NCBI RefSeq assembly: GCF_900313065.1
Contig: NZ_OMPU01000008.1
Location: 62,240 to 126,239 of the forward strand
Length of the DNA stretch: 64,000 nt
DNA from: Kiloniella sp. EL199
GTDB lineage: Bacteria > Pseudomonadota > Alphaproteobacteria > Kiloniellales > Kiloniellaceae
Reading direction: 5' to 3'
Numbering within the stretch: position 1 is the stretch's first letter; each line of letters starts with the position of its first letter. The notes under the pieces were generated by a model that saw only the letters and a list, made by a program, of their open reading frames with translations, was not told where the DNA came from and did no database searches. The translations under genes and the position numbers were made by a program. This document shows positions 19,582 to 29,964 of the stretch, piece after piece.

Positions 19582-20769
19582 ATGACGCAAAACGATTCGA
19601 AAAAATTATATGCATCTTTCCCTGAAAGCAGCCGGGGGCGCTTGCTGAAAGAGCTTGAGAGCAAGACAAGAACCTGCTTTCAGCGAGATCGTGATCGTAT
19701 TATCCACTCGGTTGCGTTTCGCAGGTTGCAATATAAAACCCAAGTCTTCGTCTATCACGAAGGTGATCATTTTCGAACACGTCTGACACATTCGCTGGAA
19801 GTTGCACAGATCGCCCGGTCTTTGAGCCGGACACTCGGTATAAATGAGGATCTGGCAGAGGGTGTTGCACTGGCCCATGATCTTGGGCACACGCCTTTTG
19901 GTCATGCAGGGGAAGATGCCATGCATGATGTTATGGAACCTTTTGGCGGTTTTGATCACAACGAACAGACTTTTCGCATCGTGACACAGTTGGAACGGCG
20001 CTATGCAGATTTTAACGGATTAAATCTGACGTGGGAAACCCTTGAAGGTTTGGCAAAGCATAACGGCCCTGTCGATGGACCAAACAGTCGGGAAGAATAT
20101 GTGCCGGAATCCATGTTAAAGTATTGTAAGAATGCCCGGGATCTGGAGCTTTCGTCCTTTGCTAGCCTTGAAGCGCAGGTTGCGGCTATTGCAGATGACA
20201 TAGCCTATAATAATCACGATATTGATGATGGAATAAGGGCGGGATTATTTACTGTTGATGATCTTTTGCCCATTCCGGTGGTCGGTGATATATTCCGCGA
20301 AGTTCTGAAGAAATACCCTAATCTGGAAACGGAAAGTCTTGTCCACGAGGCGGTACGTCGGCTGGTTGATTTTATGATCAGTGATGTTTTGCGCGAGACG
20401 CAGACAAGATTACAGGAAGCCAATCCAAAGACAGTTTTTGACATTCGCTGTCAAAACAGGGCAATGGTTGCCTTTTCGGATCAGTTTCGTGTGGCAGAAA
20501 AGCAGTTACGCGCATTTTTATTTGAACACATGTATCGCCATGAAAAAGTCAAAGAAATGCGTAAACGTGTAAAGCAGGTTGTGAGAAACCTCTTTTCGCA
20601 TTATTCAGAGCACCCAGAAGAGCTTCCTGACTATTGGCGTCTTGAAGCTGGTACTAAACTAACAAAGCGTAGCGCGCGTTTGATCGCGGACTATATCGCT
20701 GGTATGACCGACCGATACGCTTTTGAACAACATAGACAGATTTTTAATCTGGATTTTGAGATAAAATGA
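19582..20769 (+). CDS. dgt: Deoxyguanosinetriphosphate triphosphohydrolase-like protein
   Basis: HD-domain dNTP triphosphohydrolase, 395 residues, expected to split dNTPs to deoxynucleoside and triphosphate. The metal site is formed by His70 (RLTHSLEVA) and His99-Asp100 ([13 protein letters not shown]); [15 protein letters not shown] supplies the later Asp. The N-terminal [23 protein letters not shown] is typical of the short, type 2 family. The stop overlaps the argS start (ATGA), a linkage conserved in alphaproteobacteria, so it heads a long rightward operon. Confidence 0.95.
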   Translation: MTQNDSKKLYASFPESSRGRLLKELESKTRTCFQRDRDRIIHSVAFRRLQYKTQVFVYHEGDHFRTRLTHSLEVAQIARSLSRTLGINEDLAEGVALAHDLGHTPFGHAGEDAMHDVMEPFGGFDHNEQTFRIVTQLERRYADFNGLNLTWETLEGLAKHNGPVDGPNSREEYVPESMLKYCKNARDLELSSFASLEAQVAAIADDIAYNNHDIDDGIRAGLFTVDDLLPIPVVGDIFREVLKKYPNLETESLVHEAVRRLVDFMISDVLRETQTRLQEANPKTVFDIRCQNRAMVAFSDQFRVAEKQLRAFLFEHMYRHEKVKEMRKRVKQVVRNLFSHYSEHPEELPDYWRLEAGTKLTKRSARLIADYIAGMTDRYAFEQHRQIFNLDFEIK

Positions 20770-22520
20770 ACGTTTTCAAAGACCTAAGAAGTAAAGTTGT
20801 TGCGCAATTAGAAGATATGGCTGCAGCCGGAGAAATCCCGGCGGGTCTTGATTTCAGTCGCGTTGCTGCTGAACCTCCCCGTGATTCTTCGCATGGAGAT
20901 GTTGCGACCAATGCCGCCATGGTTCTTTCCAAAGTTGCTGGCATGAAGCCGCGTGATCTTGCGAGTCTTTTGGCGAAACGTCTTGAAAATCTGGATGTTA
21001 TCAAATCAGTCGATATTGCAGGGCCGGGTTTTATTAATCTGCGTTTGGATGAAAAATTCTGGCTTGAGCAGGTTGGGATAATTCTCAAAGCCGGAACCTC
21101 ATATGGTGATTCTGATATGGGGCAGGGCGAAAAGGTTAATGTTGAATATGTTTCGGCAAATCCGACAGGCCCTTTAACTGTTGGACATGCCCGTGGTGCC
21201 GTCGTCGGCGATGCGCTGGCTGCTTTGTTGTCCAAAGTCGGATATGATGTGTGTAAAGAGTACTACATCAATGATGCGGGTAATCAGGTCAATGTTCTGG
21301 CAAACTCTGCTTATCTCAGATACCGCGAAGCGCTAGGCGAAGATATTGGTGAAATTCCCGAAGGTTTTTACCCCGGCGAGTACTTGAAAGCTGTTGGTAA
21401 AGCATTGGCTGACAGGGACGGTGATAAGTGGCTGGGCAAGGAAGAATCTGACTGGATCTCGGAAGTGCGGACATTTGCGATTGATCAACTGCTTGATCTT
21501 ATTCGTGGTGATCTCGCGGCGCTGGGCGTTGTGATGGATGTCTATTCGTCCGAACGTGCCTTGGTTGAAGCGGGTGGTGTCGATGAAGTCATGAAGTTTC
21601 TGGAAGCCAATAATCTGGTTTATACAGGTGTGTTGGAACCGCCAAAGGGCAAAAAGCCAGATGATTGGGAAGCCCGTCCCCAAACACTTTTCAAATCAAC
21701 TGATTTTGGCGATGACGTTGATCGACCGATCAAAAAATCTGACGGTAGCTGGACTTACTTTGCAGGGGATATGTCCTATCATATGGATAAATATCGCCGT
21801 GGCTTTAGTAACATGATTAATGTCTGGGGCGCAGATCATGGTGGCTATATCAAACGGATGCAGGCTGCGGTTAGCGCGATGACCGAAAAGAAAGGCAGCC
21901 TTGATGTCAAGGTTTGTCAGCTGGTTAATCTTATGCGTGGCGGTGAAATGGTTCGCATGTCAAAGCGGTCCGGGAACTTTATCACGCTGAGATCCGTTAT
22001 TGATGAAGTTGGCAAAGATGTTGTTCGCTTTATCATGCTGACCCGTAAAAATGATGCCTCGCTTGATTTCGACCTTGAGAAGGTTGTGGAACAAAGCCGC
22101 GACAACCCTGTCTTTTATGTTCAATACGCTCATGCTCGGTCCTGTTCAGTTCTAAAGCACTCGCAGAACGAGTTTCCTGATATGGATCTGTCTATAGATG
22201 CGTTGGAAAAAATTGATCTGTCTGAATTAAATAGTGAAGGCGAGTTAAGCCTGATCCGTCGCCTTTGTGAATGGCCGCGCCTTTTGGAAAGTGCAGGTGA
22301 AGCGCATGAACCTCATAGAATTGCTTTTTATCTCTATGATCTGGCGGCGGAACTTCACGGTCTTTGGACCAAAGGTAAAGACAATGCCCGGTTACGTTTC
22401 ATCGTGACTGATGATCAAGATCTGACACTGGCGCGTATGGCTCTGGTGAAAGCAACGTCGCTCGTGATTGCTTCCGGGCTGGATGTCTTTGGTATTGAAC
22501 CTGTTGAGGAGATGCGTTGA
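20766..22520 (+). CDS. argS: Arginyl-tRNA synthetase
   Basis: Class I synthetase charging tRNA-Arg, 584 residues. It has an N-terminal additional domain (Add-1), the HIGH-type signature in [12 protein letters not shown] near residue 138 (here VGH), a KMSKS-like RMSKRSGNF near 397 and a C-terminal DALR anticodon-binding domain. The start codon lies inside the dgt stop. The stop overlaps by one base the ATG of the SPOR protein, so translation is coupled through three genes. Confidence 0.97.
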   Translation: MNVFKDLRSKVVAQLEDMAAAGEIPAGLDFSRVAAEPPRDSSHGDVATNAAMVLSKVAGMKPRDLASLLAKRLENLDVIKSVDIAGPGFINLRLDEKFWLEQVGIILKAGTSYGDSDMGQGEKVNVEYVSANPTGPLTVGHARGAVVGDALAALLSKVGYDVCKEYYINDAGNQVNVLANSAYLRYREALGEDIGEIPEGFYPGEYLKAVGKALADRDGDKWLGKEESDWISEVRTFAIDQLLDLIRGDLAALGVVMDVYSSERALVEAGGVDEVMKFLEANNLVYTGVLEPPKGKKPDDWEARPQTLFKSTDFGDDVDRPIKKSDGSWTYFAGDMSYHMDKYRRGFSNMINVWGADHGGYIKRMQAAVSAMTEKKGSLDVKVCQLVNLMRGGEMVRMSKRSGNFITLRSVIDEVGKDVVRFIMLTRKNDASLDFDLEKVVEQSRDNPVFYVQYAHARSCSVLKHSQNEFPDMDLSIDALEKIDLSELNSEGELSLIRRLCEWPRLLESAGEAHEPHRIAFYLYDLAAELHGLWTKGKDNARLRFIVTDDQDLTLARMALVKATSLVIASGLDVFGIEPVEEMR

Positions 22521-23593
22521 TGACATCAAACTCATCTGATAATGATTTGAAAGATTTCGAAAAAGTTCGTCAAAACGAGAGTATGCGTGTTTCTACGGAT
22601 CGCGATGCGCAGGATATTCATGACGAGTTTTCAAATGAAGAGTACTGGGAAGATGACCTGGATTTTGATGATGACCCCGGTGCTGGTCTGTTTAAAAAGC
22701 TTGTACCGATTGGTCTTGGCCTGATTGCTGTTGCTGTTGTTGGTGGTGGCATTCTGATTATGCTTGGTGATAACAAGCCAAGTAATAATATTCCCGATGC
22801 TATTCCCCTTATAGAGGCCGAAACCACGCCGGAAAAAACCAAGCCTGAATCGCCAGGGGGAATGATTATCCCGCATCAGGACAAGCTTGTTCTGAATAAC
22901 GATTCCGGTACGAGTGCTAATGCACAGGTCGAAAAGCTGTTGCCACCACCGGAAATTCCGCAACCACCTAAAGCACCCGAGCCCGAAGTTGATAATACCG
23001 CTGAAACGGTTGCCCAGTCTTCGGCTAGCGAGACACAGGCACAGATAACCGCAACAGAAGATACGGCGCAACAGTCTGCTAAAAAAGAAGCTGAAGCAGC
23101 CAAGATAGAAGAGCAATCTTTGGCGAATACAGGTGAGGGGAGTACAATTCCGAAGGTGCCTGAATTAAATGCATCTGAAGTCGAATCTGTTTTAGCACCA
23201 CAGTCGGAGGCTGAGGTGGCTAAAAAAGCGGAAACATCAAAAGCACCCGAGCCAACTGTGTCCGAGCCAACTTCGACGACTGCGAAGAAGGTTGAACCAA
23301 AAGAAGCTGCTCCTACCGCTGTTGCACAAAAACCGGCGTCAGGTCAGTACGTTTTGCAATTGGCCTCTCTGAAATCCAAAGATGGCGCAATGACTGAATG
23401 GAAAAACATGCAGCGTAAGCTAAGTGATCTTTTGGGTAGCAAGCAGCCGATTATTGAAAAGGCATCTATTTCAGGTGTTGGTGTTCGGTATCGTCTGCAA
23501 ACTGGACCTTTTGATAATAAACAAGCCGCAAGTGATTTTTGTTCAAAACTGAAAGCAGCCAAACGTGATTGTTTGGTCAAGAAGGTTAAATAA
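22520..23593 (+). CDS. SPOR domain-containing inner-membrane protein
   Basis: A 357-residue bitopic protein starting at ATG 22520, which shares one base with the argS stop; a TTG three bases earlier is less likely. An acidic cytoplasmic segment (residues 1-57) leads to one transmembrane helix (about 61-83), then a long Pro/Ala/Glu/Lys-rich periplasmic linker, and a C-terminal SPOR domain (about 272-355) starting SGQYVLQLASLKSKD. SPOR domains bind denuded peptidoglycan at the division site. Context with nagZ, a peptidoglycan-recycling enzyme, supports a cell-wall role. Confidence 0.9.
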   Translation: MTSNSSDNDLKDFEKVRQNESMRVSTDRDAQDIHDEFSNEEYWEDDLDFDDDPGAGLFKKLVPIGLGLIAVAVVGGGILIMLGDNKPSNNIPDAIPLIEAETTPEKTKPESPGGMIIPHQDKLVLNNDSGTSANAQVEKLLPPPEIPQPPKAPEPEVDNTAETVAQSSASETQAQITATEDTAQQSAKKEAEAAKIEEQSLANTGEGSTIPKVPELNASEVESVLAPQSEAEVAKKAETSKAPEPTVSEPTSTTAKKVEPKEAAPTAVAQKPASGQYVLQLASLKSKDGAMTEWKNMQRKLSDLLGSKQPIIEKASISGVGVRYRLQTGPFDNKQAASDFCSKLKAAKRDCLVKKVK

Positions 23594-23610
23594 AATTCGG
23601 GAGTAAAGTT

Positions 23611-24627
23611 GTGGGGGTGAATTCAGTTGTCTTTGGGTGTGAAGGCCATAGCTTAACCGATTGGGAAAAAGGTTTTTTTTCTGAAGTTAAGCCTTATGGG
23701 TATATTCTCTTTGCTCGAAACTGTGATACCCCTGATCAGATAAAGAAACTAATTTCTGAGCTGAAATCACTTTCTGGAAATGATGATTTGCCCGTTTTGA
23801 TTGATCAGGAGGGCGGACGTGTTGCGAGATTACGTCCACCTCATTGGCGCAAGACACCGCCGGCAGCTATCTTTGGGCAGATATTTGATCAGGACCGGGA
23901 GAAAGCTCTTCGTGCGACTTATCTCAATGCCTGCTTGATTGCTTATGAGCTAAGAGAACTTGGTGTAACGGCTGACTGTGCACCTGTTTTGGATCTGACA
24001 ATACCGGGGGCACATGAAATCGTTGGAGATAGATCCTATGGGGCTACGCCAGAGAAAGTCGCGACGATAGGGGCAAAGGTTGTTGAGGGTTTCCTGCATA
24101 GTGGAATAATGCCCGTTATCAAACATTTGCCGGGACATGGTCGTGCGATGGTTGACAGCCACAAGGAACTGCCAAGGGTGGACACGTCCCGGGATGAGCT
24201 TTCCGATAATGACATCAAAGCTTTCAAGCTTCTAAATTCTGCGCCTTGGGGGATGACAGCGCATGTTATCTACGAAACGATTGATCCTGAGCATATTGCG
24301 ACAGTCTCACCAACTGTGATTAAGCAGGTGATTCGCGATGAAATCGGCTTTGGTGGAATTTTGCTTTCGGATGATTTGTCCATGAAGGCTATGGCAGGAA
24401 CTTACGCAGAGCGTGCCAAAGCTGCGTTGTCAGCAGGCTGTGACTTGGCTTTACATTGTAATGGAGATCAAGAAGAAATGATGTCCGTTGCCAAAGGTTT
24501 ACAGCAAATTGATCGTGCTAAGTCGGATCGCTTGGAGCAGGCTTGGAAACTGCGTCAAAATAATATTGTTGAGTGGAATGAAACACTTGATGAGCTTATA
24601 GAAATAATCTCTCCTTACTTGGCATAA
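23611..24627 (+). CDS. nagZ: Beta-N-acetylhexosaminidase (peptidoglycan recycling)
   Basis: Cytoplasmic glycoside hydrolase family 3 enzyme that removes GlcNAc from muropeptide fragments. The 338-residue protein has DQEGGRVARLRPP near residue 68, the family hallmark KHLPGHGRAMVDSHKELP (about 170-187; the histidine-aspartate dyad lies here), and the nucleophile Asp in LLSDDLSMKAM near 253. A GTG at 23611 preceded by GGGAGTAAAG is the chosen start; a GTG six bases later is an alternative. It follows the SPOR gene by 17 bases. Confidence 0.95.
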   Translation: MGVNSVVFGCEGHSLTDWEKGFFSEVKPYGYILFARNCDTPDQIKKLISELKSLSGNDDLPVLIDQEGGRVARLRPPHWRKTPPAAIFGQIFDQDREKALRATYLNACLIAYELRELGVTADCAPVLDLTIPGAHEIVGDRSYGATPEKVATIGAKVVEGFLHSGIMPVIKHLPGHGRAMVDSHKELPRVDTSRDELSDNDIKAFKLLNSAPWGMTAHVIYETIDPEHIATVSPTVIKQVIRDEIGFGGILLSDDLSMKAMAGTYAERAKAALSAGCDLALHCNGDQEEMMSVAKGLQQIDRAKSDRLEQAWKLRQNNIVEWNETLDELIEIISPYLA

Positions 24628-24684
24628 GTTATTGGCTCTGAATTTCAGGGTTATCCATTTCTAAAACACAGGTATTTTCATTTC

Positions 24685-25377
24685 ATGGATATTAATGAGT
24701 TTCTTTTAGGTGCATCAGTTTGGGTGTTACCAGTTTTGTTGGCGGTTACTCTCCATGAAGCTGCACATGCCTATGCCGCACGCCTTCTTGGTGATGATAC
24801 GGCATCAAAGTTAGGCAGAGTCAGTTTGAACCCTGCGAAACATATTGATCCATTTGGCACGATATTGCTTCCAAGTATGCTGATATTGATTGGTTCCCCT
24901 TTTATTCTGGGATGGGCTAAACCTGTGCCTGTGGTTTTCGGTCGGTTAAATAATCCTAAAAGAGATATGATTTTTGTTGCCTTGGCTGGACCTGTATCAA
25001 ATATCTTTATTGCATTGATTGCTGCATTAGGTTTTGCTGTCTTTGGTTTGGTTCCGGATTTTGCTGCGGATTGGGTTGGGCAAAACCTTGAAAATGCAAT
25101 CAAGATCAATTTAATGCTGGCTGTTTTTAATATGCTGCCTATACCGCCGCTTGATGGTGGTCGTGTTGTAACCGGCCTTTTGCCAACGTCGTTGGCTATT
25201 CCGTTTTCTCGTTTAGAAAAGTACGGCATGATTATTCTTATCGGTTTGATTTTTGTGCTTCCGATGATTGGACGCCAAATTGGCATGGACCTGAATTTAA
25301 TCAGCTATGTGATAATTAAATCAATTCATGCTATGCTTCCCTTCTTTCAGGCTATTGCAAATCTAAACATTATTTAG
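24685..25377 (+). CDS. M50 family (site-2 type) zinc metalloprotease
   Basis: A 230-residue polytopic membrane protein. The zinc site is HEAAH at residues 24-28 within the first membrane helix, with the third ligand in NMLPIPPLDGGRV near residue 150. The LGRVSLNPAKHIDPFGTI loop is the usual marker of the bacterial S2P-like group (Rv- or YwhC-type). No PDZ domain is present. Its position between nagZ and scpA is the usual alphaproteobacterial one, but its substrate is unknown. Confidence 0.93.
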   Translation: MDINEFLLGASVWVLPVLLAVTLHEAAHAYAARLLGDDTASKLGRVSLNPAKHIDPFGTILLPSMLILIGSPFILGWAKPVPVVFGRLNNPKRDMIFVALAGPVSNIFIALIAALGFAVFGLVPDFAADWVGQNLENAIKINLMLAVFNMLPIPPLDGGRVVTGLLPTSLAIPFSRLEKYGMIILIGLIFVLPMIGRQIGMDLNLISYVIIKSIHAMLPFFQAIANLNII

Positions 25378-25394
25378 ATGCTTTAAGGAAATCA

Positions 25395-26198
25395 GTGTCA
25401 GAAACACTTCCCTTTGAAGAAGATGACAGATCAGAACAATCAGAAGGGTTAAAAGCCCTGCATCCGCTTGTTCTTGAGTTGGATGGCTTCGAGGGGCCGA
25501 TTGATATTCTGCTACAGCTGGCGCGGGATCAAAAGGTTGATCTGACGCAAATATCCATTCTTGAGCTTGCTAATCAATACATAGACTTTATTCAGCAGGC
25601 CCATGAATTAAGGCTGGAGCTTGCGGCAGATTATTTAGTCATGGCGGCGTGGCTTGCCTATCTTAAGTCGAGATTACTTCTGCCGGAGCCAGAGGGCGAA
25701 GAAGAACCCAGTGGGGCAGAACTGGCTGCTGCGCTTAAATTTCAGTTGCAGCGTTTACAAGCGATGCAGGATGCAGGCAAAACCCTGATGTCGCGGCCGC
25801 AGTTGGGCATTGATTTCTTTGCAAGAGGATTGCCGGAAAATACTGGGGTAATTCACAAAACAAGTTATGACGTCTCGCTCTTTGATCTATTGAAATCCTA
25901 TGCAAACAGCCAGATGCGGACCGAAGAAAAAAGTCTGCTCATCGAACAGATGGAACTTCATTCTGTGGATGAGGCGATCAAGCGATTATCTGCTTTTCTG
26001 GGAACTATTCACGATTGGCAGGATCTCAGTCGGTTTCTGCCTGTTAAAATAGAGCGAGGCATTCTTGCAAGATCTGCGGTGGTTTCTTTGTTTGCGGCTA
26101 GTCTGGAAATGTGTCGGGAGGGACAAATTGACCTTAGGCAAGATGAAATCTATGGCCCGATCTACATAAAAGATGGCACGATAACACGACGCGGATAG
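25395..26198 (+). CDS. scpA: Segregation and condensation protein A
   Basis: Kleisin subunit that bridges SMC heads in the chromosome condensin complex, working with ScpB. The GTG start at 25395 has AAGGAA seven bases ahead. The 267-residue protein shows the N-terminal kleisin helix-turn segment LVLELDGFEGPIDILLQLAR and the AADYLVMAAWLAYLKSRLLLP helix, with a winged-helix C-terminus from about residue 190. Followed 48 bases later by scpB. Confidence 0.95.
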   Translation: MSETLPFEEDDRSEQSEGLKALHPLVLELDGFEGPIDILLQLARDQKVDLTQISILELANQYIDFIQQAHELRLELAADYLVMAAWLAYLKSRLLLPEPEGEEEPSGAELAAALKFQLQRLQAMQDAGKTLMSRPQLGIDFFARGLPENTGVIHKTSYDVSLFDLLKSYANSQMRTEEKSLLIEQMELHSVDEAIKRLSAFLGTIHDWQDLSRFLPVKIERGILARSAVVSLFAASLEMCREGQIDLRQDEIYGPIYIKDGTITRRG

Positions 26199-26246
26199 TT
26201 GTAAGTAAACTGAAATAGAGTTGGTAAGATAAGCAAGGGGAGGTAC

Positions 26247-26939
26247 ATGGAAACACGCTTTGATGATCTTCGACTTCTGGAGGCGTTACTCTTTGCATCG
26301 ACAGAACCGCTATCTGTTGAACAGCTTTCCAGACACTTTCAAAAAGACAGAGATCTAAAACCTCTGTTGGAAGAATTAAAATCCTATTATAAAAATCGTG
26401 GCGTTAATCTGATCAAAGTTGAAGATAGATGGGCGTTTCGCACAGCACCTGATATGGCGCCTTTGCTTCGGGTTGAACAGAGCCAATCCAAGCAATTGAC
26501 ACGAGCGGGCGTCGAGACGCTGGCAATTATTGCGTATCACCAACCGGTAACAAGAGCAGAAATCGAAGAAATCCGTGGTGTCAGTTTGTCCAAGGGTACG
26601 TTGGATACGCTTTTGGAAATTGGATGGGTTAAGCCAAAGGGGAGGCGGCGTACTCCTGGTCGTCCGGTTACCTGGGCTACCAGTCAGGCCTTTCTGGATA
26701 ACTTTGCTTTGGAAAGTTTGGATGACTTACCGGGTTTTGATGAATTGAAAGTTGCCGGACTGCTTGATGCAAGACCGGCGATTACTGCCCTTGGTGATCA
26801 TGGTGATCTATTGTCTGTATCCGGTGATGGCGTTGATCTTGGAACAAGTGATGACAAGGATAGTGATAATCACCTGAGCCGCGAGTTCGGCGAAGATTTG
26901 GCAGATGAAGAAAGTGAACAATCTTCACTTCCTGTTTAA
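26247..26939 (+). CDS. scpB: Segregation and condensation protein B
   Basis: Dimeric winged-helix partner of ScpA in SMC condensin. The 230-residue protein contains the family core LLEALLFASTEPLSVEQL, FRTAPDMAPLL, and TLAIIAYHQPVTRAEIEEIRGV (about residues 91-112), then GRPVTWATSQAFLDNFAL. The last 50 residues are acidic and probably disordered. AGGGGAGG precedes the ATG. Conserved pair with scpA; tatA follows after an ABC ATPase gene. Confidence 0.95.
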   Translation: METRFDDLRLLEALLFASTEPLSVEQLSRHFQKDRDLKPLLEELKSYYKNRGVNLIKVEDRWAFRTAPDMAPLLRVEQSQSKQLTRAGVETLAIIAYHQPVTRAEIEEIRGVSLSKGTLDTLLEIGWVKPKGRRRTPGRPVTWATSQAFLDNFALESLDDLPGFDELKVAGLLDARPAITALGDHGDLLSVSGDGVDLGTSDDKDSDNHLSREFGEDLADEESEQSSLPV

Positions 26940-27073
26940 AAATTATCTGTAAAAGAAAGAAATTAATCAACTTACTGCGACATTTTGGATTAAGATGTCA
27001 GTTGATATTGATTTTTAACTGCAGTTCTGCGAGGTTGCTGCAAAGATTGTATGTAAATTTAGACGGTTACTAA

Positions 27074-28135
27074 ATGTCGGCCCTCTGTTTAGAGAACGTT
27101 AGCCATAATTTTGGCACCCTGTCAGCTGTGAACAATGTTAATCTGGCGATTGATGCTGGGGAGTTCGTGTGCCTGTTGGGGCCGTCTGGGTGTGGCAAGA
27201 CTACAATTTTGCGATTAGCCGCAGGATTGGAGCCTTTACAGGCTGGCAAAATCACAATGGGTGAAACTGTTGTGGCAAATGATAAAGCCGATTTACCGCC
27301 AGAAAAAAGAAGTGTTGGTCTGGTTTTTCAAGATTACGCTCTTTTCCCTCATTTGGATGTCTCCAAGAACATTGAATTTGGATTGAAACATCTCTCTGCT
27401 CAAGATCGGAAAGAACGCGTACGAGAAACCTTGGCTCAAGTTGGCATGGCTGATTATCTCCATTCCTATCCGCATACATTATCTGGCGGGCAGCAACAGC
27501 GGATTGCCCTAGCCAGAGCAATCGCTCCACGCCCTAAGCTGGTTTTATTGGATGAACCTTTTTCCGGCCTTGATGTCAGACTCAGAAATCAGGTTCGCGA
27601 GGAAACTCTTAGGGTCCTTAAGGAAAATAACATTGCAACTTTGATGGTGACCCACGACCCGGAAGAGGCGATGTTTATGGGGGATCGCGTTGCCATCATG
27701 AACAAGGGGCAGATAGTTCAATTTGCTCCCCCTAATGAACTTTACAGTAATCCGGCAAATGCCTTTGTTGCGCACTTCTTTGGTGAAGTGAACGAATTTA
27801 AGGGGGTTTGTAATGATGGACACGTTGCCACACCCTTTGGTGCTATTGAGGTCCCAAACATGCGCCATGGAACTGCCGTAGATATATTGGTGCGACATGA
27901 AGGCATTGTTGTTGGCGAAAAAGTGAATGGCACGGGGGTTGAAGCCAGTGTTCTGAAATCGCGAATGCTTGGTAAATCAAATCTTGTGGATTTTAAGATT
28001 CCCAATGGCTTAGCGGATGATCTTTATGTCAAGGCTCGGCTTGATGGCCATACAATACCGGTTGCCGGTAAGGCCTGTGTTCTCGAGCTGGATAAACGTC
28101 TGACCTTTGTCTTTTCCGCGAAGACGCCTGATTGA
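27074..28135 (+). CDS. ABC transporter ATP-binding protein (PotA/FbpC-like), orphan
   Basis: A 353-residue importer ATPase. Walker A is GPSGCGKTT (about residues 37-45), the signature [14 protein letters not shown] near 136, Walker [13 protein letters not shown] near 160 and the H-loop [10 protein letters not shown] near 193; the region after about 240 is a TOBE-type regulatory domain. It resembles ATPases for iron(III), spermidine or sulfate uptake. No permease or binding protein is adjacent, so its partners must be elsewhere. It lies between scpB and tatA, about 130 bases from each. Confidence 0.92.
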   Translation: MSALCLENVSHNFGTLSAVNNVNLAIDAGEFVCLLGPSGCGKTTILRLAAGLEPLQAGKITMGETVVANDKADLPPEKRSVGLVFQDYALFPHLDVSKNIEFGLKHLSAQDRKERVRETLAQVGMADYLHSYPHTLSGGQQQRIALARAIAPRPKLVLLDEPFSGLDVRLRNQVREETLRVLKENNIATLMVTHDPEEAMFMGDRVAIMNKGQIVQFAPPNELYSNPANAFVAHFFGEVNEFKGVCNDGHVATPFGAIEVPNMRHGTAVDILVRHEGIVVGEKVNGTGVEASVLKSRMLGKSNLVDFKIPNGLADDLYVKARLDGHTIPVAGKACVLELDKRLTFVFSAKTPD

Positions 28136-28262
28136 AAATCTCCAGACAAATAACTTGAGAGCTAAAACACTCTGGGCTCTAACGTATGAATCGTTGCTTG
28201 CGCCTTTTCTTTTTGCCATAGTCCCTTACAGATTAAAGGTAATTGTCTCTAAGGAGAGAGTA

Positions 28263-28472
28263 ATGGGTGCGTTCAGCATTTGGCATTGGCTGATTGTTTT
28301 AGTTGTTGTTTTGGTTCTCTTTGGTGGGGGCGGAAAGCTCAGCAAGCTTATGGGTGATGCAGGTTCAGGCATTAAAGCTTTTAAAAAGGGCCTTAAAGAA
28401 GAAAATAAAGATACAGCTGCTTCTGATAAGGAAGAAAGCAAAACAATCTCTGAAGACAAAGATAAAGTATAA
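28263..28472 (+). CDS. tatA: Twin-arginine translocase subunit TatA
   Basis: A 69-residue protein, [20 protein letters not shown] followed by [23 protein letters not shown]: one N-terminal membrane helix, a glycine hinge, an amphipathic helix and an acidic tail. TatA polymerises to form the pore for folded Tat substrates. I chose the ATG at 28263 rather than an in-frame start at 28107 because AAGGAGAGAG sits just upstream and the family begins exactly here. Confidence 0.96.
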   Translation: MGAFSIWHWLIVLVVVLVLFGGGGKLSKLMGDAGSGIKAFKKGLKEENKDTAASDKEESKTISEDKDKV

Positions 28473-28538
28473 GCCAGTCTTTTCCAGACTGATTTAATTT
28501 GTGTTCAGGGATCCGTAATTCCTAGGGAGCAGTAACCA

Positions 28539-29000
28539 ATGTTCGACATCGGTTGGTCGGAAATGATGGTCGTTGCAGTTCTTACCCTTTTGATAATGGG
28601 GCCTAAAGAGCTGCCGAATACCCTTCGTACCGTTTCTAAGTGGGTACGCAAGGCGAAGGGGCTTGCCCGGGAATTCCAATCCGGTGTTGATGAAGTTATT
28701 CGTGAGTCAGATCTTCAGGATGCGAGAAAAGCGCTGGAAGGTGCTAATAGTGAATCGATCCGTAAGACGGTTGAAGATGTTATTGATCCTACTCAGGCGC
28801 TGACTAAAACATCACAGGAAGTCAAAGATGGTGTTGAAGCGATAACGAAAGAAGATAAAGAAGATCATAATCCCTTTGCTTCTGTTCGAAAGCCACTTGC
28901 AGATACACCTCCGGCTACGACTGAACCTGTAAAAACTTCAAAAACAGTGAAACCTGAGACAGTTCAGGTCGATAATACAACTTCTTCAAAAAGCAGCTAA
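28539..29000 (+). CDS. tatB: Twin-arginine translocase subunit TatB
   Basis: A 153-residue protein starting MFDIGWSEMMVVAVLTLLIM, the conserved TatB beginning, with GPKELPNTLRTV hinge and an amphipathic helix, then a long Pro/Thr/Lys-rich tail. TatB works with TatC in recognising twin-arginine signal peptides. It follows tatA by 66 bases and tatC begins three bases after its stop. Confidence 0.95.
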   Translation: MFDIGWSEMMVVAVLTLLIMGPKELPNTLRTVSKWVRKAKGLAREFQSGVDEVIRESDLQDARKALEGANSESIRKTVEDVIDPTQALTKTSQEVKDGVEAITKEDKEDHNPFASVRKPLADTPPATTEPVKTSKTVKPETVQVDNTTSSKSS

Positions 29001-29003
29001 GCA

Positions 29004-29813
29004 GTGAGTGATACAACCGAAGAACAGAAGATGCCGTTACTGGAGCATCTGATTGAACTTAGAAGGCGATTGTTGTGGAGTGTTGTCACTCTGTTAGTCG
29101 CTTTTTTGGCCTGTTTCGCTTTTGCTGAACAGCTTTTTGAATATCTTGCAGCCCCTTTGGCGGAAGTCATGCGGGAAAACTCGGTCAGCGAACGTCAGCA
29201 AAGACTGATTTTTACCGATCTGACTGAAGTCTTTTTCACCTATGTAAAAGTTGCATTCTTCTTTGGCGCTTTTATCAGCTGTCCAATATTTTTATCTCAG
29301 ATCTGGTTGTTTGTTGCTCCGGGTCTTTACAAGAATGAAAAATCAGCTTTTGCGCCGTTTCTAATTGCGTCGCCAATCCTGTTTTTTGTCGGTGGGGCGT
29401 TGGTATATTTCGTTATCTTCCCTCTTGCCGCAGAGTTCTTTCTCGCGTTTCAGGTCGAAGGTACAGACAGTTCAATCGCAATTGAATTGGAAGCCAAGGT
29501 TAATGAATACTTCTCATTAATGATGAAGTTGATTTTTGCCTTTGGTCTTTGTTTTCAGCTGCCTGTCTTGATGACCCTGTTGGCAAAGGTCGGTATTGCA
29601 TCGTCCAAAGGGATGGCTGATAAGCGTAAATACGCGATTGTTGGTGTTTTTATCGTTGCCGCTATCTTTACGCCGCCAGATCCTTTGAGCCAGCTGGCTT
29701 TGGCTATTCCGATAGTACTTCTGTACGAAGTTTCGATCCTGATGGCCAGAATGGTGGAACGTAAGCGTGCCAAGGAAGAAGATACTGAGTCGACGGACGT
29801 TACATCTGATTAA
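29004..29813 (+). CDS. tatC: Twin-arginine translocase subunit TatC
   Basis: A 269-residue protein with six predicted membrane helices; starts with GTG at 29004. It opens with KMPLLEHLIELRRRLLWS, the conserved cytoplasmic TatC motif for signal-peptide binding, and carries the conserved glutamate helix YFVIFPLAAEFFLAFQ near residue 145 and IFTPPDPLSQLALAIPI near residue 220. Completes a tatABC operon. Confidence 0.97.
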   Translation: MSDTTEEQKMPLLEHLIELRRRLLWSVVTLLVAFLACFAFAEQLFEYLAAPLAEVMRENSVSERQQRLIFTDLTEVFFTYVKVAFFFGAFISCPIFLSQIWLFVAPGLYKNEKSAFAPFLIASPILFFVGGALVYFVIFPLAAEFFLAFQVEGTDSSIAIELEAKVNEYFSLMMKLIFAFGLCFQLPVLMTLLAKVGIASSKGMADKRKYAIVGVFIVAAIFTPPDPLSQLALAIPIVLLYEVSILMARMVERKRAKEEDTESTDVTSD

Positions 29814-29964
29814 AATAGTCCGTTAGGCAGTAGACTGAAACCGAAACCTTTTTAAGGCCTTTAGCAACGAAATTTTGCTTATTTCAGAGTTAAGTATACC
29901 CTGTTTATAAGTACATTCGTTTTAATTGAATTTTGTCTCTCTCAGTACAAGGACAGAGATACCT

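Noticed and set aside
29814-29964. T-box or leader regulation upstream of serS
   Set aside because: No specifier loop or antiterminator structure seen, and T-box control is rare in this group.
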